This document shows positions 25,020-34,210 of a DNA stretch of 64,000 nt, one piece after another (within the stretch, counting starts at the first letter, position 1; every line of letters starts with the position of its first letter). The stretch comes from Prosthecobacter sp. Its GTDB lineage: Bacteria > Verrucomicrobiota > Verrucomicrobiia > Verrucomicrobiales > Verrucomicrobiaceae. The notes under the pieces were generated by a model, which worked only from the letters and a program-made list of their open reading frames with translations, searched no databases and was not told the DNA's origin. The translations under genes and the position numbers were made by a program. The DNA is taken from positions 119,741 through 183,740 of the forward strand of contig JABARQ010000009.1 of the NCBI GenBank assembly GCA_019186985.1. Direction: 5' to 3'.

Positions 25020-25931
25020 ATGAAGAAATCCCTGTCCGTCGCCTTGTTTTTGACATCCGCCACCTTAGCCCAGCAACAGCACGTCTGGGTGCTGCCGGAG
25101 GTGAATGCGCCCGGCCTGCGGCGCGTGCTTTTTGAAAGCCAATCGGCGGGCCAGCCGGTGAGCTGTTACGTCCTCACTCCCAAAGCCTATGACACGGAGA
25201 AGGAGCGTCGGTTTCCCGTGCTCTACTGGCTGCATGGCAGCGGTGGGAGCTCGCCTGGTGCCGCTGCACAGTTGGCGCAGCGCTATGGCGAGGCCATGCG
25301 GACCGGCAAAATCCCGCCGATGCTCATGGTCTTCCCGAACGGCCTGCCGATGGGCATGTGGTGTGATTGGAAGGACGGCTCGGTGAAGCTCGAGACAATG
25401 ATGGTCCAGGAGCTCATCCCGCACATCGACCGCAGCTTCCGCACCCAGGCGAAACGCGAGGGCCGCATCATTGAAGGCTTCAGCATGGGCGGTTATGGTG
25501 CGGCCAGGCTGGGCTTCACGCATCCGCAGCTTTTCGCCGCCGTGTCACTGCTCGGCGCCGGGCCGCTGCAGCCCGACTTCAATGAGGCGCCTCGCGCCGG
25601 ACCTCGCGGGCGTGATCAGGTGCTCGGCACCGTGTATGGCGGTGACATGGACTTTTTCCGCGAACAAAGCCCCTGGCAGATCGTGGAGCAAAACGCCGAA
25701 AAACTCCGCTCCGGCCTCGTCATCCGCCAGGTCATCGGCGACCGCGATGAGACGCTGCGCTTCAACCGCGACTTCCACCAGCATCTCGATTTCCTGAAGA
25801 TCCCGCACACCTACCGCCAGATCCCGGGCGTTCCGCACAACCCGAACCTGCTCCTCGACGCCCTCGGCGACGATAACTGGACCTTCCACCGGAAGGCGCT
25901 GGGCATGCTCACTCCCGGCAAGGCAGAATGA
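25020..25931 (+). CDS. Secreted esterase of the feruloyl-esterase / esterase-D type
   Basis: A 303-residue exported alpha/beta hydrolase. Signal peptide MKKSLSVALFLTSATLAQQQ. The fold markers are PVLYWLHGSGGSSPGAAAQ (oxyanion region), the nucleophile elbow GFSMGGYG at about residues 153-160, and a late His in GVPHNP. The DUF-like VNAPGLRRVLFESQSAG opening matches putative esterases that remove feruloyl or acetyl groups from plant polysaccharides. It follows a glycosidase-like gene by 39 bases, so both could be on one transcript and act on the same polymer. Confidence 0.85.
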   Translation: MKKSLSVALFLTSATLAQQQHVWVLPEVNAPGLRRVLFESQSAGQPVSCYVLTPKAYDTEKERRFPVLYWLHGSGGSSPGAAAQLAQRYGEAMRTGKIPPMLMVFPNGLPMGMWCDWKDGSVKLETMMVQELIPHIDRSFRTQAKREGRIIEGFSMGGYGAARLGFTHPQLFAAVSLLGAGPLQPDFNEAPRAGPRGRDQVLGTVYGGDMDFFREQSPWQIVEQNAEKLRSGLVIRQVIGDRDETLRFNRDFHQHLDFLKIPHTYRQIPGVPHNPNLLLDALGDDNWTFHRKALGMLTPGKAE

Positions 25932-25948
25932 CCGGCTCCGGTTTCTTT

Positions 25949-25960
25949 GCCAGGCCTGGC
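25949..25960. promoter_or_regulatory. 12-bp perfect palindrome GCCAGGCCTGGC
   Basis: A perfect palindrome in the 63-base gap before the PSD1 gene, followed by TATAAAGG and a second small hairpin (CCAC 25978-25981, GTGG 25985-25988). Could be an operator or terminator; no regulator is adjacent. Confidence 0.3.
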
Positions 25961-25994
25961 TATAAAGGACGGCTCATCCACGTAGTGGGTCCTT

Positions 25995-28547
25995 GTGCAA
26001 AGACCCCTGATTCGCCCCGTTCTTCACCTTCCTGGCATCGCCCTGGCGCTGATGATCCCGCATGGCATGACATGGGCGACTCCGGCGAACAAAAAGGCGG
26101 CGGCGAACCACTTTGAGCATTTCCTGCCGGCGAAGCTGGCTGACTGTTCGCTTTGTCACCTGCCCTCCTCCAACCATGCCCCCGAAAGCCTGGAGGAGTT
26201 TCCTCACAACGCCTTTGGCAGAGAACTCGCCGCGCTCGGCAGGCAAACAGCCTTCCCGGAGCGTCTGCAGAAGGCGGCCCAAAAGGACAGCGATGCGGAT
26301 GGCGTGCCAAACCTTGCGGAGATCCTGCTTGGCGGACATCCAGGAGATGCGAAGTCAAAGCCAGGTTCCCTGGCGGAGCTGCCTGCGAAGGAAAAGGCTC
26401 TGGCCGTTTTCTTAAATCGCTATCCGTGGGAGCCGTTCAAACCGGTCAAGCGCCCTCCCTTGCCGCTGCCTGCGGTGCCGAATCCAATCGACGCCTTCAT
26501 CAACGAGCAGCTCGCCGCACACAGCCTGAAGCCTCTGGGTGAGGCTTCGGCGGCACAGCTCGCACGACGCATTTACATGGATCTCATCGGCCTGCTGCCG
26601 ACTCCGGACCAGGTGGCGCATTTCGAAAAGGAGCACGCGGCGCAGCCTGACCTGGCCGTCCGACGGCTCACCGACCGCCTGATGGAAGACCCACGCCATG
26701 GCGAGCGCTGGGGGCGGCATTTCATGGACATCTGGCGCTACTCGGACTGGGAGGGCTACAAGGGCGCGGTACGCCTGAGCCAGCCGCACATCTGGCGCTG
26801 GCGCGACTGGATCATCGGCTCGCTGAACGCCGGCAAGCCCTACGACCGCATGGTGCAGGAGATGATCGCAGGCGATGAACTGGCGCCGACGGATGAAAAC
26901 GCCCTGCAGGCCACCGGCTATCTTGCGCGCAACTTTCAGAGCGACCGGCTGCAATGGATGGACAACATCGTGGAGCACACCAGCAAGGCCTTCATGGGCC
27001 TGACGATGAACTGCGTGAAGTGCCACGACCACAAGTACGACCCCATCCCGCAGGCCGACTACTACGCCATACGCGCCATCTTTGAACCCTACCAGGTGCG
27101 CACCGACCCGGTGCCGGGCCAGATCGACGTCTCCAGGGACGGCCTGCCCCGGGCCTATGACAAGACGCTCAACGCCGTGACCTACCTGTTCCAACGCGGC
27201 GACGAACGCTATCCCATCAAGGACAAGCCCGTCGCTCCAGGAGTGCCCGCGATTTTCAACAACAGGCTGGATGTGAAGCCCGTGAGCCTGCCGCTGGTGG
27301 CGCAGCAGCCGGAAAAGAGCGATCATTACAAGGCCGCGATGCTCGCCGCCGTGGAATCGCTGGCCGACCAGGAGCTGCGCGAGATGAAGCGCAAAACGCT
27401 GGAGCAGCAGCTCGAGCTGGAGACGCTGGAGGACAAGGGCATGGACAAAAAGTCCGATGCCTGGAAGGCCATGGCCCTGCAGGTGGCCCGCCTGCAGCGG
27501 CAGACGGCTCTCCTCGAGGCGCGCGAGGAGAAGGAAAAGGCGGATGCGGCGCTGCAGAAGGCCGCCGCCACGAAGCCGCAGACCACCTCCGTGAAAAAGA
27601 CCCTCGCCACGGCAAAGGCGAATGCCGCCGCAGCCGCCAAGAAGCTCGCCGCAGCCGAGACTGCCATGAAGGCGCCAGCGAAAGCAGTGGACTACAAGCC
27701 GCGCACCGTCACCACCTATCCGGCGACCAGCAGCGGCCGACGCCTGGCCTTTGCACGCTGGCTGACCTCTCCACAAAACACGCTGTTTGCCCGCGTGGCG
27801 GCGAACCACCTCTGGATTCGCCACTTTGGCGTGGGCATCGTCGCCACGCCGGATGATTTCGGCGCGAATGGTAAAAAACCCACGCATCCCGCGCTGCTCG
27901 ACTGGCTGGCGGCCGAGTTCATCCGCAGCGGCCACGATCTGAAGCACATGCACCGCCTCATCATCAGCAGCGCGGTGTACCGCCGCGCCAGCACCAGCGG
28001 GCCCGCCACGGCGAACGATGCTGCGGATCCCGACAACCTCTGGTACTGGCGCGCCCCGCTGCGGCGCATGGAGGGCGAGGCCGTGCGCGACAACCTGCTG
28101 CATGTGGCCGGCCTGCTCGACGGCACCCTTGGCGGACCGGACATCGACAGCGACACCGCCGAGACGAGCCGCCGCCGCAGCGTGTATCACCGCCATGCCC
28201 AGGAGACGCAGGCGGAGATGGTGCAGATCTTTGACGGTGCCCGGCCTAACGAGTGCTACCAGCGCGAACGCAGCATCAAGCCGCATCAGGCCCTGGCGCT
28301 GGCCAACAGCCAGGTGACGCTGGACGCCTCAGTGGCGCTGGAGAAACGCCTCGGCGGCGAAGCCGGTGCAAATGACGCCACCTTCATCAACGCCGCCTTC
28401 AGGCACATCCTGAACCGTCCTGCCAATGACGCCGAACTGCGCCTGAGCGCCGGCTTCCTGCAAAAGGAGGGGCGCGACGCCACGCGTCTGCGCCAGCACT
28501 TCCTCGGCGCCCTCTTCAACCACAACGACTTCATCACCCTGCGCTGA
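25995..28547 (+). CDS. PSD1 / DUF1549-DUF1553 protein with N-terminal CxxCH domain
   Basis: An 850-residue exported protein typical of PVC bacteria. The GTG at 25995 is chosen because it completes a signal peptide ending around GMTWATPA. A short heme-like domain with CSLCH at residues 51-55 comes first, followed by DUF1549 (ARRIYMDLIGLLPTPDQV, HFMDIWRYSDWEGYK) with a second CVKCH near residue 340. A charged Ala/Lys/Glu coiled-coil spans roughly residues 455-560, and DUF1553 closes the protein (RLAFARWLTSPQNTLFARV, RLIISSAVYRR). The next gene is a DUF1501 protein three bases on, the conserved partner. Function is unknown; electron transfer linked to extracellular degradation is often suggested. 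Confidence 0.9.
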   Translation: MQRPLIRPVLHLPGIALALMIPHGMTWATPANKKAAANHFEHFLPAKLADCSLCHLPSSNHAPESLEEFPHNAFGRELAALGRQTAFPERLQKAAQKDSDADGVPNLAEILLGGHPGDAKSKPGSLAELPAKEKALAVFLNRYPWEPFKPVKRPPLPLPAVPNPIDAFINEQLAAHSLKPLGEASAAQLARRIYMDLIGLLPTPDQVAHFEKEHAAQPDLAVRRLTDRLMEDPRHGERWGRHFMDIWRYSDWEGYKGAVRLSQPHIWRWRDWIIGSLNAGKPYDRMVQEMIAGDELAPTDENALQATGYLARNFQSDRLQWMDNIVEHTSKAFMGLTMNCVKCHDHKYDPIPQADYYAIRAIFEPYQVRTDPVPGQIDVSRDGLPRAYDKTLNAVTYLFQRGDERYPIKDKPVAPGVPAIFNNRLDVKPVSLPLVAQQPEKSDHYKAAMLAAVESLADQELREMKRKTLEQQLELETLEDKGMDKKSDAWKAMALQVARLQRQTALLEAREEKEKADAALQKAAATKPQTTSVKKTLATAKANAAAAAKKLAAAETAMKAPAKAVDYKPRTVTTYPATSSGRRLAFARWLTSPQNTLFARVAANHLWIRHFGVGIVATPDDFGANGKKPTHPALLDWLAAEFIRSGHDLKHMHRLIISSAVYRRASTSGPATANDAADPDNLWYWRAPLRRMEGEAVRDNLLHVAGLLDGTLGGPDIDSDTAETSRRRSVYHRHAQETQAEMVQIFDGARPNECYQRERSIKPHQALALANSQVTLDASVALEKRLGGEAGANDATFINAAFRHILNRPANDAELRLSAGFLQKEGRDATRLRQHFLGALFNHNDFITLR

Positions 28548-28550
28548 ATC

Positions 28551-30044
28551 ATGAACACAAAACGCCCCGGCTGCAGCGGCACCCGCCGCCAGTTCCTGCT
28601 CGACACCGGCATGGGCTTCACCGGCCTCGCGCTGAACGCGATGATGTTCAAGGACGGCGTGGCGCAGGCCGCACCCTCCACGCAGGACGTGCTCACCGCC
28701 TGGCAGACAGGCGAGGCCAGGGCAAAGTCCGTGATCTGGATGTTCATGATCGGCGGCACCAGCCACATGGAGAGCTTTGACCCAAAGCCGGAGCTGACCA
28801 AGTACGCGGGCAAGTCCATCGACGAGACGCCTTACCGCGAAGCGGCGAACCAGGACAGGATCAACAAGATCCTCGCCGAGCCGGGCAAGGAGAAGCGCGA
28901 GGTCTTCAAAAAAATCCTGCCGCTCATCGCCGGACACAGGAAGTACGGCCGCAGCGGCATCGAAGTGAGCGACCTCTTCCCTCACATCGGCGGCGTTGCG
29001 GACGACATCTCCTTCCTTCGTGGCATGTGGACGATCGACAACAACCACGGCGCACAGCTCACCTTCCACACCGGGCGCAAGATCGGCGACACCGGCCATC
29101 CCACCGTTGGCGCCTGGGCCAGCTACGGGCTGGGCACGCTCAACGCAAACCTGCCTGAGTTCGTCGTCCTCGGCGAACCCAGCGCCGACTGCTGCGGTCG
29201 CTCCTTCACCTTTGGCAGCGCCTACCTCGGCCCGGAACACGGCGGCGTGCGGCTGAAGGTGGACCCGAAGAATCCGCTGTCCTTCGTGCATCCCGCCGAT
29301 GCCAGGCTCACCTTTGACGAGCAGCGTGAAGCCTTCAGCCTCATCGGTGGGCTGAACCAGATCTCCGGCATTGACTACCCGACCGACGCCGAGCTCAACG
29401 CGCGCATCAAGGCCTACGAGCTCGCCTTCCAGATGCAGATGGCCGTGCCCGGCATCATGGACTTTTCCAGGGAGCCTGAGCATGTGAAGCGCCTCTACGG
29501 CCTCGATCGCAGGGAATGCCTTGCGTTCGGTTCGCAATGCCTCGCCGCACGACGTCTCGTCGAGCAGGGCGTGCGCTTCGTGCAGCTCTTCCACGGCTAC
29601 AGCGGCAATGCCGGGCGCTGGGACCATCACAGGGACATCGCCAAACTGATGCCTCCGATGTGCGCGGAAATTGACCAGCCCGTCGCGGGCCTCATCCACG
29701 ATCTCAAGCAGCGCGGCATGCTCGACGAGACGCTCGTCGTCTGGGGCACCGAGTTCGGCCGCACGCCGGGCGCCGAGTTTCGTGACTCAAACGTCAGCGG
29801 CTCCGGTCGCGACCACCATCCGCACGGCTTCACCTGCCTCATGGCCGGCGGCGGCACCAAAGGCGGCTTTGTTCATGGCGCGACGGACGAGCTTGGCTTC
29901 CACGCCGTCGAGGGCCGCCAGTACGTCACCGACCTGCATGCCACCGTGCTGCACCAGCTCGGCCTCAACCACCGCATGATGCACCCGGGCCGCCAGCGCC
30001 TGGAGCAGGATTTTGGAAACGTGATCCAGGAAATCCTGGCCTGA
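28551..30044 (+). CDS. DUF1501 domain protein (sulfatase-like fold), PSD1 partner
   Basis: A 497-residue protein with a Tat-like N-terminus (TRRQFLLDTGMGFTGLALNA). The DUF1501 pattern is clear: SVIWMFMIGGTSHMESFDPK near the start, WTIDNNHGAQLTFHTGR in the middle, RWDHHRDIAKLMPPM, and LVVWGTEFGRTPGAEF with GRDHHPHGFTCLMAGGG at the end. DUF1501 shares the alkaline-phosphatase/sulfatase superfamily fold. It lies three bases after the PSD1 gene and is surely co-expressed with it. Enzymatic activity is unproven for the family. Confidence 0.9.
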   Translation: MNTKRPGCSGTRRQFLLDTGMGFTGLALNAMMFKDGVAQAAPSTQDVLTAWQTGEARAKSVIWMFMIGGTSHMESFDPKPELTKYAGKSIDETPYREAANQDRINKILAEPGKEKREVFKKILPLIAGHRKYGRSGIEVSDLFPHIGGVADDISFLRGMWTIDNNHGAQLTFHTGRKIGDTGHPTVGAWASYGLGTLNANLPEFVVLGEPSADCCGRSFTFGSAYLGPEHGGVRLKVDPKNPLSFVHPADARLTFDEQREAFSLIGGLNQISGIDYPTDAELNARIKAYELAFQMQMAVPGIMDFSREPEHVKRLYGLDRRECLAFGSQCLAARRLVEQGVRFVQLFHGYSGNAGRWDHHRDIAKLMPPMCAEIDQPVAGLIHDLKQRGMLDETLVVWGTEFGRTPGAEFRDSNVSGSGRDHHPHGFTCLMAGGGTKGGFVHGATDELGFHAVEGRQYVTDLHATVLHQLGLNHRMMHPGRQRLEQDFGNVIQEILA

Positions 30045-30136
30045 TTCAGACCGTGCAGAAACCTGGATGATGCGGCTTCCGCTCCTGGGTTTTGCGCGAA
30101 AAGCGAGGAGGGTCGCCCGTATTGTGCCAGCCCGCC

Positions 30137-31279
30137 ATGAAACCGATCCTCCTCACCCTCACGCTGGCTCTTCTGGGCACCGCCGCCTTCGCCAAGGTGG
30201 AGCGCATCTGGATGACGCATCAGTCGCCGGACAACAGCAGGATTGTCATCTCATGGGAGACCACAGACCCAGGGGGATCCGTGGTCGAGTTCGGCACGTC
30301 GGCGCAGCTCGGCCAAAGCGTCAAGGCCGACGGCAGCCGCACGCTGCACCACGTCGAGATTCCCATCCCGCAGAAGGATGCCGTTTATCACTACCGCGTG
30401 AGCAGCGGCGACCAGGTTTCGGAGATCAACACCTTCAAGGGCTATCCGTCCAAGCTGCTTCGCATCGCCATTGTCGCCAACATCCGTGCGGATGCGAAGT
30501 TGAACTTCGCCGCGATCAAGAAGGACGACCCGCACCTGCTGATCTCGGCGGGCGACACCGCCATGCAGTATCAGTTTGCCATGCAGGCGGACAAGGAGGC
30601 CACGAAGTCACACAGCACCGCCATCGACACGCAGGCGGACCTTTTCAAAAGCACTCCGCTGATGGTCTCGCTCGGCAATCTGGACCGCAAGATCCGTCCA
30701 AACGGCCTCAGCATGGGGGAGCCGGGCTATGACATCGAGGCCACGGGCTACCGGAAGTTCTTCGCTCTGCCGGGCAGGGAGTGGCTCTGGGCCTGGGACG
30801 TGCCGGACTTTGATCTCCGCATCATCAGCGTGGACATGAGCCACACGGGCGACTTCGGAAAGCCGAACCAGGCCTGCCACGCCTTCGACAAGGACTCCGA
30901 GCAGTTCCGATGGTTCGAGGAGACGATGAACGCCACGAAAGCGGGCTTCGTCGTGACGGTGTTTGGTGAAACCGGCGGCACCGTGCGCCGCCATGCCGGG
31001 GGCGGCTGGAAGCGCGTGCTCGAACGCGGCACGCTCGCCATCTCAGGCGAGTGCTATCACGCCGAACGCACCGAGGTTGACGGCATGACCTACTACAACA
31101 GCTCCGTGCGTGGCAACGGCACCTTCGGGCACGATCCGCTCGCCGCCTTCTCCGACAAAGCCGCGAGCTACCAGCTCCTCACACTCGACCGCGAAGCCGG
31201 AACGCTCAGATCCGAGCTCAAGGCCCTGGATGACGGCCGCGTGCTCGACAGCAAAACCTTCACCAAACGCGCGAAATGA
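30137..31279 (+). CDS. Secreted purple-acid-phosphatase-like protein with degenerate metal site
   Basis: A 380-residue exported protein. ATG at 30137 begins a signal peptide (MKPILLTLTLALLGTAAFA). An N-terminal fibronectin-III-like domain (VISWETTDPGGSVVEFGT, VYHYRVSSG) precedes a calcineurin-like phosphatase fold, as in purple acid phosphatases. The metal-site motifs are altered: the first strand reads IAIVANIRADA where DxH is expected, GNH(D/E) is GNLD, and the late GHxH region is GETGG; ISAGDTAMQY keeps the GD...Y part. It is therefore probably catalytically altered or a binding protein. Its stop overlaps the next start (ATGA). Confidence 0.68.
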   Translation: MKPILLTLTLALLGTAAFAKVERIWMTHQSPDNSRIVISWETTDPGGSVVEFGTSAQLGQSVKADGSRTLHHVEIPIPQKDAVYHYRVSSGDQVSEINTFKGYPSKLLRIAIVANIRADAKLNFAAIKKDDPHLLISAGDTAMQYQFAMQADKEATKSHSTAIDTQADLFKSTPLMVSLGNLDRKIRPNGLSMGEPGYDIEATGYRKFFALPGREWLWAWDVPDFDLRIISVDMSHTGDFGKPNQACHAFDKDSEQFRWFEETMNATKAGFVVTVFGETGGTVRRHAGGGWKRVLERGTLAISGECYHAERTEVDGMTYYNSSVRGNGTFGHDPLAAFSDKAASYQLLTLDREAGTLRSELKALDDGRVLDSKTFTKRAK

Positions 31280-31812
31280 GAGCGGCAGCAGCCATGATTC
31301 TCCTGGGCGGCCTCGTCCTGCGCGCCGAGGACAAGCCCGCGCCGGCCAGGACGGTGTTTGTCGTCTCCGGCCTCGAGTGCGGGAGCTGCGTCTACATGGT
31401 GCAGAACCAGCTTTCACACACAGCGGGAGTCACGGCGGTTGAAGTGATTCAGGGCGTGGAGGGTTATGCCCGCGTGGACTATGACCCGAAGCTCGTCAGC
31501 GAGCATCAGATCGCCCAGGCCGTGCGCGAAGCGCCCGGGCTCCACGGCACACCCTACATCGCCACCTTGAAGCTGCGCATTCCGGATTATGCGCCGAACG
31601 CCGCCAGGGTGAAGGCGCTCTTTGAGCCGTGGAAGCCAGCGGTTGCAATGGAGGTCTGGGACGAAAAGCAGGGAGAGCTCATTGTGTATTTCGCCGAAAT
31701 GAAGAAGGATTCCAGCGGAGCCTTCCCAAGAGGCTGGAGCCTGGCGCAGCTTTCCAAAGGCCTGAAATCGCTCGGGCTGAACTTTGAAATCCGCGCACCT
31801 GAAGGTTTTTAG
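31276..31812 (+). CDS. Exported HMA-like (heavy-metal-associated) domain protein
   Basis: A 178-residue protein with a short signal sequence (AAAAMILLGGLVLRAED). Residues ~26-90 resemble an HMA fold: VFVVSGLECGSCVYMVQNQL carries the metal-binding-like C-x-x-C in the right place, followed by GVTAVEVIQGVEGYARVDYDP. The remaining ~85 residues form a second, unassigned alpha/beta segment. The ATG overlaps the stop of the phosphatase-like gene, so it is translationally coupled to it. It could be a periplasmic metal chaperone or sensor; this is inference. Confidence 0.7.
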   Translation: MRAAAAMILLGGLVLRAEDKPAPARTVFVVSGLECGSCVYMVQNQLSHTAGVTAVEVIQGVEGYARVDYDPKLVSEHQIAQAVREAPGLHGTPYIATLKLRIPDYAPNAARVKALFEPWKPAVAMEVWDEKQGELIVYFAEMKKDSSGAFPRGWSLAQLSKGLKSLGLNFEIRAPEGF

Positions 31813-31832
31813 CCCCACCCTGCCCCCTGTTC

Positions 31833-32666
31833 ATGAAACCCCTGATCCTCTGCCTGATCACCACCCTCTCCCTCGCCGCTGACGGCGTGCGCACCGAGCA
31901 TGACGTGGACTTCCTGGGCGGCGGCCGGAAGGAGAAGGCGGACCTGTACCTGCCGGCCGGCCCACAGCCCGGGCGGAAGCATCCCGCCGTGGTCATCATT
32001 CATGGCGGCGGCTGGGCAGGCGGTGAAAAACGCGCCGCACGCGAGATCAACATCGGCACGACGCTCGCACTCAACGGTTACGTCGGCATGAGCATCGACT
32101 ACCTCCTGGCAAACCAGGACCACCCCGGCCCCACCTGGCCTCAGAACCTGCATGACTGCAAAACCGCCGTACGCTGGCTGCGCCGGAATGCGGAACGACT
32201 TCAGGTCGATCCCGATCACATCGGCGTCATCGGCGGCAGCGCGGGAGGCCATCTCGCCGCCATGGTCTGCTTGACCGGCGGGGCACTCGATCCCCCTGGC
32301 GAAGGCGACTGCCGGGTGCAGTGCGCCGTCGATCTCTACGGACCCGTGCTCTGGTTTGAGCAGCGTGACCTTTCCATGTTCCGCCAGCCGCGGGCCGACG
32401 CCCCGGAGCTCTACAGACAGGCCGATCCGCGCACGCACATCGACAAAGAAGATCCGCCCCTCCTCATCCTGCATGGCACGGCGGACAAGACCGTCGCCGT
32501 CGCTGACTCCGAGGCGCTCGCCGCCGCCATGAAGGCCGCAGGCGCGGCCTTTCAGCTCGAGATCATCCCCGGCGCCCCGCACAGCTTCCACCTCCAGCCG
32601 AAGCAGCGCGACCTGCGCCCGCTGGTGCTCGGGTTCTTTGACAGGCATTTGAAGGGCGGGCCCTGA
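31833..32666 (+). CDS. Secreted alpha/beta hydrolase (BD-FAE-like esterase)
   Basis: A 277-residue exported esterase. Signal peptide MKPLILCLITTLSLAADG. Oxyanion motif IIHGGGWAGGEK, nucleophile elbow GGSAGGH, acid in ILHGTADKTVAV and His in GAPHSFH make a complete catalytic set. It is a shorter relative of the enzyme encoded at 4403. It starts 20 bases after the HMA-like gene and is followed by a DUF1501 gene, so it may be part of the same plus-strand unit. Confidence 0.88.
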   Translation: MKPLILCLITTLSLAADGVRTEHDVDFLGGGRKEKADLYLPAGPQPGRKHPAVVIIHGGGWAGGEKRAAREINIGTTLALNGYVGMSIDYLLANQDHPGPTWPQNLHDCKTAVRWLRRNAERLQVDPDHIGVIGGSAGGHLAAMVCLTGGALDPPGEGDCRVQCAVDLYGPVLWFEQRDLSMFRQPRADAPELYRQADPRTHIDKEDPPLLILHGTADKTVAVADSEALAAAMKAAGAAFQLEIIPGAPHSFHLQPKQRDLRPLVLGFFDRHLKGGP

Positions 32667-32747
32667 GCTGCGCGTCAGCCGGGCCGCATCATCCAGCCTG
32701 AACACGCCGAACAAACAATGCCGCAGCCTCCGTAGGTAGCTCCCGCC

Positions 32748-34184
32748 ATGGCTTCAAATCTTTCATCGCCATCACGGGTCCGCTGCCATGGACCAATTGT
32801 GTCGAGGCGCAGCTTCATGCAGGTCGGCCTTGGCGGCATGGCCTCGCTGAGCTGGCCGGGACTGATGCGGCTGCGGGCGGAGAATGCGCTGAAGCCCCAC
32901 CAAGAGCGCACGGCGGTCATCCTGGTCTTCCTTCCGGGCGGCCAGTCGCATATCGACACCTACGACCCGAAGCCGGACGCGAGCAGCGAGTATCGCGGGC
33001 CGTTCAGGACCATCCCCACAAAGGTGCCGGGCCTGCATTTCACGGAGCTGATGCCCATGCAGGCGAAAATCGCGGACAAGTTCACCGTTCTGCGCTCCAT
33101 GTTTCAAACCGCAGGCGGCCACCCGGCGGGAACCATGCAGATGCTCTCCGGAGACACGGACACCCGCGACAAGCCGGCGCCGCGCCTGCCAGACTGGATG
33201 TCTGTCGCGCACTACCTGCGCTCCAAAGAGGGCCGTCGTGCCAATGCGCTGCCCAACTACGCAAGCATCCAGCCCATCAACGGCGCCTACTGCGGCCCCG
33301 CCTATCTCGGTGACGCCTTTGCCGCCTTCTCGGTGACGGAGGACCCGAACCGCCCGCAGTTCCAGGTGCCCGACATCGGCCTCAATGATGAGGCGGAGGC
33401 GCGCAGGCTCAGCGACCGCATCGCCCTGCGCAGAAGCCTCGACCGCATGGAGCGTGCATTTGACCGGCAGCACGAGCTGGAGGCGCTGGACGAGTTTGAA
33501 GCACAGGCCGCCACATTGCTCACGTCCCCGGAGGCGCGCGATGCCTTTGACCTCGGCAGGGAGGACGCCAGAACACGCGACCGCTACGGCCGCAACCGCT
33601 GGGGGCAGCAGCTTCTGCTCGCACGACGGCTGGTCGAGTCCGGCGTGGAGATCATCACCAGCAGCCTGCACGGCCCGCTGTGCGGACGCACCCAGGTCTG
33701 GGACGATCATGCCGTGGACCATCACATCTTCGAGGCGCTGCGCTTCCGCATGGGCTGGTATGACCAGGCCGTCTCCGCCCTGATCGAGGACATCCACGCG
33801 CGCGGCCTCGACAAGCGCGTGCTGGTCGTCGTCACCGGCGAGTTCGGCCGCACGCCGCGAATCACCTTCGACCGCAGCACCGGCGCTGGAGATGCCAGCG
33901 GGCCGGCAGGAACCTTGCAGCCGGGCCGCGATCACTGGCCGCGTGCCTTTTCCAACCTTTGGGCCGGCGGCGGCATCCAGACAGGCGGCGTGATTGGCGC
34001 CACCGACAAGCGCGGCGAGGACGTGACCGAGCGCCCCTGCAGCGCGCACGATTTTCTCGCCACCCTTTACCACCACCTCGGCATCGACTCCGCAAAGACC
34101 ACGATCAACGACTTCAACGGCCGCCCCGTGCCCATCGTGAACAACGGCAGGCCGATCCCCGGGCTCGCCCCGAAGTCCTCCTGA
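32748..34184 (+). CDS. DUF1501 domain protein (sulfatase-like fold)
   Basis: A 478-residue Tat-exported DUF1501 protein (VSRRSFMQVGLGGMASLSW). Family features: VILVFLPGGQSHIDTYDPK, MFQTAGGHPAGTMQML, WDDHAVDHHIFEALRFRMG, VLVVVTGEFGRTPRI and GRDHWPRAFSNLWAGGG. It is the second DUF1501 in the window but lacks an adjacent PSD1 gene, so it is an orphan of the usual pair. The next gene starts 26 bases later. Confidence 0.9.
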   Translation: MASNLSSPSRVRCHGPIVSRRSFMQVGLGGMASLSWPGLMRLRAENALKPHQERTAVILVFLPGGQSHIDTYDPKPDASSEYRGPFRTIPTKVPGLHFTELMPMQAKIADKFTVLRSMFQTAGGHPAGTMQMLSGDTDTRDKPAPRLPDWMSVAHYLRSKEGRRANALPNYASIQPINGAYCGPAYLGDAFAAFSVTEDPNRPQFQVPDIGLNDEAEARRLSDRIALRRSLDRMERAFDRQHELEALDEFEAQAATLLTSPEARDAFDLGREDARTRDRYGRNRWGQQLLLARRLVESGVEIITSSLHGPLCGRTQVWDDHAVDHHIFEALRFRMGWYDQAVSALIEDIHARGLDKRVLVVVTGEFGRTPRITFDRSTGAGDASGPAGTLQPGRDHWPRAFSNLWAGGGIQTGGVIGATDKRGEDVTERPCSAHDFLATLYHHLGIDSAKTTINDFNGRPVPIVNNGRPIPGLAPKSS

Positions 34185-34210
34185 AGCCGGAGTTCACGCC
34201 CCTCAAGAAC

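Noticed and set aside
26412..28286. A 624-codon minus-strand open frame
   Set aside because: Antisense shadow of the PSD1 gene with low-complexity composition.
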